Shown: one piece after another, positions 1 through 6,907 of the stretch
How the letters are laid out: each line of letters opens with the position of its first letter
Numbering within the stretch: position 1 is the stretch's first letter
From: a virus
Virus record (IMG/VR): IMGVR_UViG_3300022538_000096
Location: 1 to 44,431 of that record
Length of the DNA: 44,431 nucleotides
Reading direction: 5' to 3' (one strand)
Position numbers and translations under genes: made by a program
Notes under the pieces: generated by a model
What the model was told of the DNA's origin: nothing
Databases searched by the model: none
Seen by the model: only the letters and a program-made list of their open reading frames with translations

Positions 1-51
1 ATACAGGTTCAAACCTTGAAGCGTGGAAAAGACATTATAAATGTGAGGTGA
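1..51 (+). CDS. 3' end of an upstream gene (partial)
   Basis: The window opens inside an open frame that ends in TGA at 49-51 (16 residues visible, last residues IINVR). A second frame is also open to a TAA at 66-68. Either could be the tail of the previous gene; the piece is too short to identify. The first gene with a visible start follows at once. Confidence 0.3.
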   Translation: MQVQTLKRGKDIINVR

Positions 52-60
52 TTAACCTTG

Positions 61-474
61 ATGGATAAAGAAGCAACCTATCAGGATATAAGGGGAGGGA
101 TAGTTATTAAGTTATTGGCTGATGATGAGGATATGGCTATCCTTGAGGCTACTGACTTTTGGGATAGATGGAAAGTAGAATTAGGGAAAAACCCCGAACA
201 TTTCGGTGATTGCACAAATGAACCAAATATCTGTAATCGTTGTCTTATAGAAGATTATTACAGACGGGCAGATGAAATCCTCTCTCTCCAAGTCGGTAAT
301 CTCAAGGTAGGGGTGTATGAAGTGGAGAGTGAGTTACCTAAATGGCCTAGCGGAGCACCAGTCAATGAACCTGTAACCGTATCGGAGATGGTATTCAATG
401 CAGAATGGCGGGGTTATATCAAAGCACAGACAGATATGGAGAAGGCTAACTACCAAAAGATTGTGGAGGAATAG
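61..474 (+). CDS. Hypothetical phage protein with Cys motif
   Basis: A 137-residue protein. ATG at 61 is preferred over the in-frame TTG at 58 because the GAGGTG ribosome site at 44-49 is better spaced. The middle holds a Cys cluster (GDC...NICNRC) followed by a charged helix (DYYRRADEIL), which may bind a metal. Followed five bases later by the HNH gene. No family recognised; function unknown. Confidence 0.7.
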   Translation: MDKEATYQDIRGGIVIKLLADDEDMAILEATDFWDRWKVELGKNPEHFGDCTNEPNICNRCLIEDYYRRADEILSLQVGNLKVGVYEVESELPKWPSGAPVNEPVTVSEMVFNAEWRGYIKAQTDMEKANYQKIVEE

Positions 475-478
475 AAGG

Positions 479-847
479 ATGAAGAAGAAGACGTTTGAGC
501 AGTTAGGTGCTAAGAAGCAGGATAAAATCCTTTTAGATTTGTGGGCTAAGATAGTTAAGCGTAAGGGTTTATGTGAGAAGTGTGGCAAGACAACGAACTT
601 AAATGCTCATCATATCTACGGGAGGACAAATTATAATGTCAGATATGACCTTCAGAATGGGAGTTGCCTCTGCTCAGGTTGCCACAAATTTAGAAAAAAC
701 TCTGCCCATAATGCCCCTATGGATTTTGCCGAGCTAATGGTAGAGAAAAGAGGGATAGACTGGTACTTAACCCTCCAGGAAAAGGCTATTAAAGATATAT
801 TCAAAGTAGATAAATCTGAAATTAAAAAGGAACTGGAGGCAAAATGA
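479..847 (+). CDS. HNH-type endonuclease-like protein
   Basis: A 122-residue protein. Start chosen at ATG 479 with AGAAGG just upstream; an extension to 398 would overlap the previous gene heavily. The core has two Cys pairs (C32/C35 and C65/C68), the AHHIYGR segment at 43-49 and a later CHKFRKNSAH segment. This CxxC-HH-N-H layout is that of zinc-bound HNH nucleases and NinG-like phage recombination proteins. It lies among early small genes rather than next to the terminase, so a role in recombination or DNA processing is more likely than in packaging. Stop overlaps the next start (ATGA). Confidence 0.75.
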   Translation: MKKKTFEQLGAKKQDKILLDLWAKIVKRKGLCEKCGKTTNLNAHHIYGRTNYNVRYDLQNGSCLCSGCHKFRKNSAHNAPMDFAELMVEKRGIDWYLTLQEKAIKDIFKVDKSEIKKELEAK

Positions 848-1020
848 CAGACGAAGAGGCGAGGGAATTAGCAGAGAAACATTGGGAATATAGCAAGAGG
901 TTGATAGATATGGGCGTATATAAGCCAGACAAAGAGCCTATTATACCTATGAGTGATATAAGATGGCTGTGTATTGAACATTTCGTACATGGTGCTAAAC
1001 ACCAAAGGGGCGAGAAATGA
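844..1020 (+). CDS. Small hypothetical protein
   Basis: A 58-residue acidic/helical protein (starts MTDEEARELAEKHWEYSKRL). It begins in an ATGA overlap with the HNH gene and ends in an ATGA overlap with the next gene, a pattern that supports translation. The C-terminal stretch WLCIEHFVHGAKH is a common kind of ending in small phage proteins. Function unknown. Confidence 0.7.
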   Translation: MTDEEARELAEKHWEYSKRLIDMGVYKPDKEPIIPMSDIRWLCIEHFVHGAKHQRGEK

Positions 1021-1199
1021 AATACATGTTAATGGGTATTGGTATTTGGGTTTTGAATTTGATTATTGCTGTGATTTCAGGATATATATATGGCAAGGTT
1101 TATGCCCTTGACCCCTGGATGTATTGCGTTAATTTTACTTTAATAGGTATTGGGTTTATTGTCTTTGTCTATGGTATTATTAAGGAGGTAGGGGAATGA
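1017..1199 (+). CDS. Small membrane protein, two TM segments
   Basis: A 60-residue protein with two hydrophobic segments (about residues 4-24 and 36-55) separated by a short polar turn. Coupled by ATGA overlaps to both neighbours. Likely an inner-membrane protein; nothing indicates holin function specifically, as it is far from the lysis region. Function unknown. Confidence 0.7.
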   Translation: MKYMLMGIGIWVLNLIIAVISGYIYGKVYALDPWMYCVNFTLIGIGFIVFVYGIIKEVGE

Positions 1200-1372
1200 A
1201 AGCAGGGTGGTTTTCGGTCTTTTTTATTTTAATCCTAGCTGTTATACTAACGGCATTTATGATAGGATATTCTTTAGACAGGGGGCAGATAGTGATATTA
1301 GAAAAGGAAAACTCTATAGAGATATACCGTAACGGGGAACTATTAAGAGAGGTGTATTTAAATGGAGATTAA
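1196..1372 (+). CDS. Small protein with N-terminal membrane anchor
   Basis: A 58-residue protein: one hydrophobic segment at residues 5-25 and a charged C-terminal tail (REVYLNGD). It starts in an ATGA overlap with the preceding membrane protein and runs 11 bases into the phosphoesterase gene. The pair 1017/1196 may act together at the membrane. No family recognised. Confidence 0.65.
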   Translation: MKAGWFSVFFILILAVILTAFMIGYSLDRGQIVILEKENSIEIYRNGELLREVYLNGD

Positions 1373-2186
1373 AGACCATATTATAAAGTATAAGCGTAGC
1401 TATCCTGATTTGAAACTATACTGTATAGGGGATATTCACGCAGGGACAATCCACTGTTTAGAGAGAGAAGTTGAAGAGAAAATAAAAGAAATACGAGATG
1501 ATGAAAACGCTTTATGGGTTGGTATGGGAGATTACGCTGAGTTCATTACCCCTAGAGATAACAGGTTTGACCCTCATCAGAGGTCTATAGCGGAGTGGGT
1601 GGAAACAGACGATATTGCTAAAACACAGACAGATTGGGTTATTAAACTTTTTGAACCTATTAAGGATAAGTGTTTAGGTTTATTGTATGGGAATCACGAA
1701 GAGGCTATAAGAAAACATAACCATGATAACGTTCAGAAGTGGATATGTGACGGCTTAGGTGTAGATAACTTGGGGTTTTCGTGTCATTTGAGGCTGTACT
1801 TCCATAGAAAGAACAGTAATGAGAGACATTTGGTCACAGGTTCTATCACTCACGGGACAAGTGGTGCTATTACAGATGGGGCAAAACTTACAGCGTTGAG
1901 AAGGTTTATGGAAAATTCTGACGCTGACTTTTATGCCTATGCTCATGTGCATGATTATATCTCTAAGTCAAAGCCTATCCTTGTAACAAAGGGGGCTTAT
2001 GATGAAGGTAAAATTAAATCAAGGGAGATTATAGGGGCTACAACAGCATCATGGTTTAGGACATACACTAGGGGGATAGTAGCATCTTATGGTGAGCAGA
2101 AACTTTATCCTGCAACAGTTTTGGGTTGTGCTAAGTTTATCATTAACCCTGCCGAGCATGAAATAGACGTAATGAGGTCTAAATGA
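1362..2186 (+). CDS. Calcineurin-like metallophosphoesterase
   Basis: A 274-residue protein with the full metallophosphoesterase signature in order: GDIHAG (D24, H26), GMGDY (D57), GNHEE (N111, H112), THGTSG (H164) and AHVHD (H195, H197). These residues normally hold two metal ions and hydrolyse phosphomonoesters or phosphodiesters. The substrate cannot be told from sequence. Phage members may act on nucleotides, DNA ends or RNA; the neighbourhood of an HNH protein and a TSCPD domain favours nucleic-acid or nucleotide metabolism. The length is normal for a single-domain member. Confidence 0.88.
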   Translation: MEIKDHIIKYKRSYPDLKLYCIGDIHAGTIHCLEREVEEKIKEIRDDENALWVGMGDYAEFITPRDNRFDPHQRSIAEWVETDDIAKTQTDWVIKLFEPIKDKCLGLLYGNHEEAIRKHNHDNVQKWICDGLGVDNLGFSCHLRLYFHRKNSNERHLVTGSITHGTSGAITDGAKLTALRRFMENSDADFYAYAHVHDYISKSKPILVTKGAYDEGKIKSREIIGATTASWFRTYTRGIVASYGEQKLYPATVLGCAKFIINPAEHEIDVMRSK

Positions 2187-2344
2187 ATATTAAATGTAAA
2201 AGATGTGGTAAAGAGGGTGGGTATGGTGGGTACTGTGTAGATGAGGGGAAGGATTTGTGTATAGTGTGCCACGCTGAATATATAAGGATAAAAAATAACT
2301 ATCATAGAGAGATTACGAGGTTTTGGGATGAAAAAACGGCCTAA
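2183..2344 (+). CDS. Small zinc-ribbon protein
   Basis: A 53-residue protein with Cys pairs CKRC (5-8) and a later C...CIVCH, spaced as a zinc ribbon. Starts in an ATGA overlap with the phosphoesterase gene and overlaps the TSCPD gene by 17 bases. Possibly a nucleic-acid-binding or protein-interaction module; function unknown. Confidence 0.65.
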   Translation: MNIKCKRCGKEGGYGGYCVDEGKDLCIVCHAEYIRIKNNYHREITRFWDEKTA

Positions 2345-2675
2345 GTCAGTCCCTTCAACAAGCACTAAAGTCAAGGTGGGTTGTGGCAGTTTATATGTTA
2401 CAATCGGGGTAGCAGATGGTGAGATAATTGAGGTGTTTGCTGTGCTTGGCAAGGCCGGTGGTTGCGCTACTTGTTTTCTTAAATCTGTAGTTATGTGTAT
2501 TGCCATTGGTATCAGAGGTGGTGCGCCAGTAGAAGACTTTATTAAACACTTGATAGGTCAGCGTTGCCCAACTCTCTCTATTGAGAACGGTATAACTTAT
2601 CTAAGCTGCTCAGACGCTATAGGGCAAATACTAAGAGACAGGCAAAAGGAACTAAAATCTAATATGGGGGAGTAA
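2328..2675 (+). CDS. Stand-alone TSCPD domain protein (NrdJ C-terminal-like)
   Basis: A 115-residue protein that matches the C-terminal domain of adenosylcobalamin-dependent class II ribonucleotide reductase: GCGSLYV (18-24), GKAGGC (41-46), RCP (79-81) and SCSDAI (93-98). In full enzymes this domain follows the catalytic barrel. Here it is a separate gene with its own start and no barrel in the window. It may dock on a host or phage reductase, or bind metal through its Cys residues. The gene runs straight into the next (stop at 2673-2675, start at 2676). Confidence 0.82.
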   Translation: MKKRPKSVPSTSTKVKVGCGSLYVTIGVADGEIIEVFAVLGKAGGCATCFLKSVVMCIAIGIRGGAPVEDFIKHLIGQRCPTLSIENGITYLSCSDAIGQILRDRQKELKSNMGE

Positions 2676-2963
2676 ATGAAAGCTAAAGATACAGTAATCC
2701 ACAATGATGGCTGCCCTGCTAATGGATATATTACGGGTGGTAGTCTTGGGGAAGAGAAGTTTCATTATGATTGCACCTGCGGAAGGGCGGAGCAGGCTGA
2801 AATATCCTTCAAGGCAGGGATAAAGGAAGTGACGGACTGGATAGATGCGAATGAACCTTACTGGCGTTCTGTTTCTACCACTAAACGTGATTACTACATA
2901 CCACTATCTTTGGCGGATACATGGCAAGCCAAACTAAAAGAGTGGGGTATAGATGAAGTGTAG
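2676..2963 (+). CDS. Hypothetical protein with Cys/His cluster
   Basis: A 95-residue protein. The N-terminal half carries DGCPANGY and HYDCTCGRAEQ, a possible metal site; the rest is helical (FKAGIKEVTDWIDANEP). A GGGGGAG ribosome site lies just upstream. Ends inside the next gene by 11 bases. Function unknown. Confidence 0.65.
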   Translation: MKAKDTVIHNDGCPANGYITGGSLGEEKFHYDCTCGRAEQAEISFKAGIKEVTDWIDANEPYWRSVSTTKRDYYIPLSLADTWQAKLKEWGIDEV

Positions 2964-3408
2964 TAGAAGGTGTGATTGGAACGCTTGCGAGGGTAAGGAA
3001 TACTTTAGCTATGGAGAGATTGTATACTGTCGGCATCAAATCCTCTGGATTATCGAAAACAGGCATACTCTTAAAAAGGGTGAATGGGTAGCTACTCCCG
3101 AACACATTGATAAGGTACAAAGGTCACGTTCCAAAGAAGCCCCCTATGAAAAAGCGTTAAGAGTCATAGGAGACGTAGAGAGTAGATTGGACAAGTGTAT
3201 GCCCGATAGAAAGGAGTTGTGTTTCAGTGCCGTTGATTTGATGGCTTCTCAGGGGGGTACATATAAGGATTTAAGCCCTAATGTTAAAGATATTATAAAT
3301 TACATCAGTGGATGGTGGTCTAAGGCTGACGTATTCACGCATTGGCGTTCTAATAGAGACTATAGAAATCGCAAAAAAGTGGATAAAACTTATCGTCAAA
3401 TTCCTTGA
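2953..3408 (+). CDS. Hypothetical protein
   Basis: A 151-residue protein starting MKCSRRCDWNACEG, an N-terminal Cys cluster with a further YCRH at about residues 25-28, so a small zinc site is likely. The C-terminal part is rich in aromatic and basic residues. It is the last gene before the noncoding block that starts at 3409. No family recognised. Confidence 0.65.
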   Translation: MKCSRRCDWNACEGKEYFSYGEIVYCRHQILWIIENRHTLKKGEWVATPEHIDKVQRSRSKEAPYEKALRVIGDVESRLDKCMPDRKELCFSAVDLMASQGGTYKDLSPNVKDIINYISGWWSKADVFTHWRSNRDYRNRKKVDKTYRQIP

Positions 3409-3433
3409 CATTTTATTCTTTATAGTGTAAACT
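3405..3433 (+). promoter_or_regulatory. Possible sigma70-type promoter
   Basis: TTGACA at 3405-3410, a 17-base gap, then TAAACT at 3428-3433 (4 of 6 consensus positions). The -35 is perfect and the -10 weak. It overlaps the stop codon of the gene ending at 3408 and would read into the noncoding stretch that follows. Confidence 0.4.
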
Positions 3434-3609
3434 CAGGGTATACCCTCCCCACCACGCCCTTCCACCCGTAACCCAGCCACCGCAGGTATATTCCTTTCGT
3501 ACCACGTAATTGGGGGTGGTATATTTAAAGAGGGGGTACGCTCCCGCCCTTCGGTTGGGTCTGATAAGGTAAGAGATTCTTAAAAAGTGGATACATTCTA
3601 CCTCTTTTT
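3434..3609 (+). ncRNA. Noncoding stretch, possible small RNA ending in a hairpin
   Basis: No convincing gene lies here. It contains a short palindrome (GGGTATACCC), a hairpin at 3500-3521 (TACCAC/GTGGTA) and, at its end (3582-3609), a stem of A-rich/T-rich arms (AAAAAG/CTTTTT plus GG/CC) that could terminate transcription. With the promoter-like sequence at 3405 this would make a transcript of about 170 nt. This is inference from short matches. Confidence 0.25.
3582..3609 (+). terminator. Possible rho-independent terminator
   Basis: Stem AAAAAG at 3582-3587 with CTTTTT at 3604-3609, one T-T mismatch, then GG/CC. The descending arm supplies the T-run. It sits four bases before the strong promoter at 3613, so it would insulate that promoter from upstream reading. 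Confidence 0.4.
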
Positions 3610-3612
3610 CTA

Positions 3613-3641
3613 TTGACATACGAGTAAATCCGTGATATGAT
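3613..3641 (+). promoter_or_regulatory. Strong sigma70-type promoter
   Basis: TTGACA at 3613-3618, exactly 17 bases, then TATGAT at 3636-3641 (5 of 6). This is one of the best promoter matches in the window. Transcription would start near 3648 and meet a terminator-like hairpin within about 15 bases. Confidence 0.75.
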
Positions 3642-3659
3642 AAAGACAATTATTAGTGT

Positions 3660-3684
3660 ACCCGCTAAGGAGGCGGGTTTCTTT
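3660..3684 (+). terminator. Terminator-like hairpin right after the promoter
   Basis: ACCCGC at 3660-3665 pairs with GCGGGT at 3673-3678 around a seven-base loop TAAGGAG, followed by TTCTTT. The loop carries a Shine-Dalgarno-like AAGGAG. It may be an attenuator, the end of a tiny transcript, or a hairpin that presents the ribosome site. Confidence 0.55.
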
Positions 3685-3693
3685 GTATGTGTG

Positions 3694-3822
3694 ATGAAAA
3701 ACCCCGGTATGATAGTACATCAATGGAAAATAGAGCAGGAAAAGATAGACGAGAAGCTAGATTTAAAATACGGCTATGTTAAGAAAAGGAAGGTGAAGTA
3801 TGTCAGAAGATTGCCAACATGA
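3694..3822 (+). CDS. Small basic hypothetical protein
   Basis: A 42-residue Lys/Arg-rich peptide (ends KRKVKYVRRLPT) read from ATG 3694; GTG 3691 is also in frame. The only ribosome-site-like sequence is in the hairpin loop at 3667-3672, too far for normal spacing. An overlapping ATG frame at 3687 (31 residues) is a less likely alternative. Overlaps the next gene by 23 bases. Confidence 0.4.
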   Translation: MKNPGMIVHQWKIEQEKIDEKLDLKYGYVKKRKVKYVRRLPT

Positions 3823-3928
3823 AAACGTATGGTGCTGTGACTGTTGTGGTGATATAATCTGTTATGACTGCGGTGAGTTATGGGTAAAAGCAGAGAGAGA
3901 GTCCATACCTGACGTATTTGAGGGATGA
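3800..3928 (+). CDS. Cys-rich miniprotein
   Basis: A 42-residue protein with six Cys in the segment WCCDCCGDIICYDCGEL, following an acidic N-terminus. Preceded by a good AAGGAAGGTGA ribosome site. The CC-x-CC...CxxC spacing suggests a small zinc- or iron-binding knuckle. It is the last rightward gene before the leftward block and ends five bases from the stop of the convergent gene. Confidence 0.6.
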   Translation: MSEDCQHENVWCCDCCGDIICYDCGELWVKAERESIPDVFEG

Positions 3929-3933
3929 ACCCC

Positions 3934-4095
3934 TCATCCTTTCCTGCCTGTAGGTGTTCTATTGGCTAGTATATCAAACTTCTCTACACACTTTACCTTA
4001 ACCTTGCAGAGTTCACAGCCGTTTCTTTCAGAACATCTTACTAATCTTTTAACGGTTTTCTCGAAGTGTGGTGAACCCTTACCCGTTGTTCCCAT
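3934..4095 (-). CDS. Small Cys-containing protein
   Basis: A 53-residue basic protein with C21, C27 and CELCKVKVKC at 27-36, a likely small metal site. Starts inside the end of the 4079-4423 gene (17-base overlap). Last gene of the leftward operon. Function unknown. Confidence 0.6.
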   Translation of the reverse strand: MGTTGKGSPHFEKTVKRLVRCSERNGCELCKVKVKCVEKFDILANRTPTGRKG

Positions 4096-4423
4096 TTCTC
4101 TCCTTTATTTTCTCTATAACCCAGTTGGTTATTTCTTCTTTGGTTTCACGAGTCAGATTCATCCACCAGTTAGTATCAGAACCATCGTGTATCTTATAGG
4201 CGATTTCCTTTTGATAATTCTTGGAATGGTAGGATAATTTACCACCCAGCGAGTTGCTTGGTTTGTAACCATGTTTGTCTTTCCTTGGTGAGAAGTTGAT
4301 TATTGGGCAAGTTGATGGGGAGTCGGGGGAATCAGGCTCTTCTCTTAATTTACCTCCAGTTAATTCCTCTACTTTCAAGAGGTGCATCCATAGACGGTCT
4401 AGTTTCTTTTGTGATACTTTCAT
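4079..4423 (-). CDS. Hypothetical protein
   Basis: A 114-residue charged protein: N-terminal helix (KKLDRLWMHLLKVEELTGG), a Pro/Ser-rich middle, and a C-terminal helix ending NGNNG. A GGAGAAG ribosome site precedes the ATG. Coupled by ATGA overlap to the gene upstream. No family recognised. Confidence 0.65.
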   Translation of the reverse strand: MKVSQKKLDRLWMHLLKVEELTGGKLREEPDSPDSPSTCPIINFSPRKDKHGYKPSNSLGGKLSYHSKNYQKEIAYKIHDGSDTNWWMNLTRETKEEITNWVIEKIKERNGNNG

Positions 4424-4560
4424 TTCTTCTCCTTATATTGGGCTAGTTTAATTAAAGCCCCGTTTAATCCCTGCCTTATCAGGTTATCCCTAAATAGTCT
4501 ATAAGTAGGTGTAGCCGGATACCTGGATTTTATGGCTTTAGGGTTGTGTTTGTATATCAT
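4420..4560 (-). CDS. Small basic protein
   Basis: A 46-residue basic protein (MIYKHNPKAIKSRY...), overlapping its upstream neighbour by 23 bases and joined to the downstream one by an ATGA overlap. Support is the operon pattern only; function unknown. Confidence 0.55.
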   Translation of the reverse strand: MIYKHNPKAIKSRYPATPTYRLFRDNLIRQGLNGALIKLAQYKEKK

Positions 4561-4732
4561 CTTTACCCTTTATTTTGTTTAATACCCCTCGTATTTGTGT
4601 TTTGGTTATTAGGGCATAGTTTTCATCTTCTACGGCGTATTCAATTTCTTCAAGCGCATCCTTTAATGCCTCCCACATCTCATATTTGTTCTCGTCTAGT
4701 CTCTTCTCTAGTTCTTGGCTCATTTTACTCAT
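4538..4732 (-). CDS. Small acidic helical protein
   Basis: A 64-residue protein almost wholly helical and acidic (MSKMSQELEKRLDENKYEMW...), possibly coiled-coil. ATGA overlap with the membrane-anchored gene upstream. Function unknown. Confidence 0.65.
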   Translation of the reverse strand: MSKMSQELEKRLDENKYEMWEALKDALEEIEYAVEDENYALITKTQIRGVLNKIKGKDDIQTQP

Positions 4733-4980
4733 AACCCCTCCTTCTTCCTGTAGAACTCTTCTAATTGGCGGTATTCCTCAGCTTCCTTTTTATATTCCCT
4801 TGCTTTTTCACCTGTACCAAAATCAAGTTGCAAGTGGTAGTTCATTTCAGCCTCTTCGGCCATGTGTTCGTAGTAGTGTGCTTGGTCTGCATAGTAGTTT
4901 GTTATATTTTCCTGAGGGTCGTTGCATATAAATAGTATTACGATGCCAGCTAAAATTAGTAAGGGAATGAGATATTTCAT
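4729..4980 (-). CDS. Membrane-anchored small protein
   Basis: An 83-residue protein with a hydrophobic N-terminal segment (residues 3-18) and then a long charged helix rich in Glu, Lys and Tyr. The segment may be an uncleaved signal anchor, leaving the helix outside the membrane. Its Cys (ICND) follows the hydrophobic run but there is no clear lipobox. ATGA overlap with the next membrane peptide. Confidence 0.65.
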   Translation of the reverse strand: MKYLIPLLILAGIVILFICNDPQENITNYYADQAHYYEHMAEEAEMNYHLQLDFGTGEKAREYKKEAEEYRQLEEFYRKKEGL

Positions 4981-5099
4981 AATCCCTCCTTAATTACTGG
5001 TATAATAGGTATACAGTAGAGTAAATCCAGTTCATATAATACCCCGATACCTATAGTGATAAACAGTAAAGTAAATATAATTCTTTTAAGTATTTTCAT
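4977..5099 (-). CDS. Single-pass membrane peptide
   Basis: A 40-residue peptide: basic start (MKILKR), hydrophobic residues 7-22, short tail. Sits directly before the anchored protein 4729-4980 with an ATGA overlap, so the two may work as a pair. Function unknown. Confidence 0.55.
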   Translation of the reverse strand: MKILKRIIFTLLFITIGIGVLYELDLLYCIPIIPVIKEGL

Positions 5100-5112
5100 T
5101 TTCGTTAAATTT

Positions 5113-5271
5113 CTAGTTCTGTTTCTGTAATATTTCTGATGGTCTTACCAGGCTTAACGGTAGGAATTGAATCTTCTCATAACACTGTCTACAGTCCCAA
5201 TACCTCCAGAATGCACGTGTTTTCAAACCATCAAACCATCCGTATTTATGCCAGTTATGTTTTATTTCCAT
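5113..5271 (-). CDS. Small aromatic-rich protein
   Basis: A 52-residue protein rich in Trp, Tyr and Arg with a WDCRQC pair. An AAAGGAG ribosome site lies six bases before the ATG. Function unknown; the CxxC pair could bind metal only if it dimerises. Confidence 0.6.
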   Translation of the reverse strand: MEIKHNWHKYGWFDGLKTRAFWRYWDCRQCYEKIQFLPLSLVRPSEILQKQN

Positions 5272-5296
5272 ATTACTCCTTTCTGTTGGTTAGGGT

Positions 5297-5587
5297 TTAT
5301 TCATAAGCCCCAACGACATAAGTGTGCCAAAGTATTTCATTTATATAATCGTAGAATTCCTTGGTTATAGCTAATCCTGATGCACCGCCTTCTATATGTC
5401 CCTCTTTTCTCAATACACTTAACACATTTCTATCATCTTGGTTGCACTTTCTAATGTCTATTATTTGCTCATTTTTCATCAGGAAATCTAAGTAAGGATA
5501 AAGCCGTAATTCAGTAGTGTCGATTTCTCTATTGAGAAACTTCTTAGCTATGTTTTGTGCCTTTTCATTCAATTGCCCCCTAGCCAT
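5297..5587 (-). CDS. Hypothetical protein
   Basis: A 96-residue protein beginning MARGQLNEKAQNIAKKFLNR. A longer reading to 5644 is rejected because GGAGGTG sits seven bases before ATG 5587. The sequence (helices, then EGGASGLAITKEFYDYINEIL) has the look of a winged-helix fold, but that is a guess. Function unknown. Confidence 0.65.
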   Translation of the reverse strand: MARGQLNEKAQNIAKKFLNREIDTTELRLYPYLDFLMKNEQIIDIRKCNQDDRNVLSVLRKEGHIEGGASGLAITKEFYDYINEILWHTYVVGAYE

Positions 5588-5589
5588 GT

Positions 5590-5736
5590 CTACACCTCCG
5601 ATATAATTGGCTCTTGCCAAAAGGGTGCGCAGTATTGCCACCATGTTTCGTCACAGTATTCCTCCCAATGTTCCTGACATAGAGATTCATCGTCTAAATC
5701 CAATTCAGCCTCTTGGTCGCATTTACAACATTTCAT
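5590..5736 (-). CDS. Acidic Cys-rich miniprotein
   Basis: A 48-residue very acidic protein starting MKCCKCDQEAELDLDDESLC, with further Cys at 28 and 36 and many Trp. AGGTGAG precedes the start. Probably a metal-binding knuckle; such acidic miniproteins in phages often bind host enzymes, but nothing here proves that. Confidence 0.6.
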   Translation of the reverse strand: MKCCKCDQEAELDLDDESLCQEHWEEYCDETWWQYCAPFWQEPIISEV

Positions 5737-5778
5737 AAAACCACTCACCTATTATTATTTACGCTATAAGGCCTAGGT

Positions 5779-5940
5779 TCAGTTATCGGGTAATTGTTCT
5801 ACATATTTCTCAAGTTTAGTTAGTCTTTCACTAAGCGGTGTATATGGGTTAAGGTTGGATTTTCTCTCAGCAATTAGAGCCAAGATAAGGTGTTTGCTTG
5901 AGAATTCTTGTAACTCTTTCATTGTCCATCTAAATTTCAT
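5779..5940 (-). CDS. Small helical protein
   Basis: A 53-residue protein (MKFRWTMKELQEFSSKHLIL...) with a GGAGGTG ribosome site. Two predicted helices separated by NLNPYTPLS. Function unknown. Confidence 0.6.
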   Translation of the reverse strand: MKFRWTMKELQEFSSKHLILALIAERKSNLNPYTPLSERLTKLEKYVEQLPDN

Positions 5941-5978
5941 GTCTGCACCTCCAATGGTATAATATTATTTATTGGGAT

Positions 5979-6155
5979 TTATTTAATCTTCTGTGATACA
6001 GCCCGGATAACCCTCAATTCTTCGTGAGCTTCATTCCGGAACGCTTTTAGTTGTTTATGGAGTGTTTCCTTGGCGTTCTCCCGTGCCGCCATTGATGCCC
6101 TATCTATCATGTCTAATGTCTTTTCGTATTCCTCAAATGCCTGTTCTTTATTCAT
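5979..6155 (-). CDS. Small coiled-coil-like protein
   Basis: A 58-residue charged, all-helical protein (MNKEQAFEEYEKTLDMIDRA...). Overlaps the upstream zinc-ribbon gene by 8 bases and has GGAGACC upstream. Probably a coiled coil; function unknown. Confidence 0.6.
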   Translation of the reverse strand: MNKEQAFEEYEKTLDMIDRASMAARENAKETLHKQLKAFRNEAHEELRVIRAVSQKIK

Positions 6156-6330
6156 TTCGGTCTCCTTTCTTATATTCTTTAGCTGGTATTCTATTATCTT
6201 TATATAAAGGTCTGGATGTCCGGTGTCCGTTTTTACATTGATACTGTTGAGCTATGAAGTTAAGATTTAGACGTACTCCACCTGCTTTATAAATCATAGG
6301 CTCTTTACAACGTGGGCAATAGTTAGTCAT
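6148..6330 (-). CDS. Zinc-ribbon protein
   Basis: A 60-residue protein with CPRC at 5-8 and a CKNGH segment near residue 32, the usual two halves of a zinc ribbon with His as fourth ligand. The tail is basic. Coupled to the gene upstream by ATGA overlap. Possibly binds nucleic acid. Confidence 0.68.
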   Translation of the reverse strand: MTNYCPRCKEPMIYKAGGVRLNLNFIAQQYQCKNGHRTSRPLYKDNRIPAKEYKKGDRNE

Positions 6331-6617
6331 TTACCCTCCGCTTTAGTAATAGCTGTTCTTATCATTTGGAATTCGTCTATTAACGTGTCTTGTTTAATGG
6401 GGTCGTCTGCAAAGAATAAGGCTTTGTCTATGGCCTTTAGTGCCTCATACATGCGTGGCGCCTGGGCGATTAAGTGGGCATCATCTTCGCAGCGAACACT
6501 AGCAATACGTGCTCGTCTATTGTTTACTAACTTTAATGGCTTAACAATATCAAATTTATCTTCTAAATAATTCCTTGTTTTCCTATGCTCTATTTCCCAT
6601 TCACCTTTAGTATACAT
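6327..6617 (-). CDS. Phage protein with 'AHLIAQAP' helix motif
   Basis: A 96-residue protein. The segment EDDAHLIAQAPRMYEALKAI matches a motif (ANAxLIAAAPxLLEAL) seen in many small hypothetical phage proteins, preceded here by a beta-rich N-terminus that begins with a YTKGEWE stretch typical of the same group. The molecular role of that group is not known. Confidence 0.72.
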   Translation of the reverse strand: MYTKGEWEIEHRKTRNYLEDKFDIVKPLKLVNNRRARIASVRCEDDAHLIAQAPRMYEALKAIDKALFFADDPIKQDTLIDEFQMIRTAITKAEGK

Positions 6618-6648
6618 ATTACTCCTTTCATATTTAATTAGTGGTTAG

Positions 6649-6828
6649 TTATTGTTTATCGTCTGGCATTATTTGGACTGACACCACTTCAGCCATATGG
6701 TCATTACCGTCATGTCCTATGTTGAATTGCCTGCCTATCTTGTAGTATTCTCGTATTTCCTCATCTGTCCCATTGATACCCGTGGTGATTGTGTCGTCAT
6801 TGTCAAATTTAACGATTGCTGTTTTCAT
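6649..6828 (-). CDS. Small hypothetical protein
   Basis: A 59-residue acidic protein (MKTAIVKFDNDDTITTGING...) with a central helix (DEEIREYYKIGRQF) followed by a beta-strand ending, a pattern common in small phage proteins. GGAGG lies 15 bases upstream of the ATG. The 79 bases between it and the next gene (6829-6907) show nothing further. Confidence 0.62.
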   Translation of the reverse strand: MKTAIVKFDNDDTITTGINGTDEEIREYYKIGRQFNIGHDGNDHMAEVVSVQIMPDDKQ

Positions 6829-6907
6829 TACTTCATAACCTCCTATAAGTATTCTGTTAGGTATTTACTACTGGAGCTAACCCTCCAATTAGCCCCAGGA
6901 TAAGTAT

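Noticed and set aside
4-27. tRNA T-arm-like sequence (GGTTCAAACC) at the left edge
   Set aside because: The T-stem is imperfect and the rest of any tRNA would lie outside the window, so it cannot be supported.
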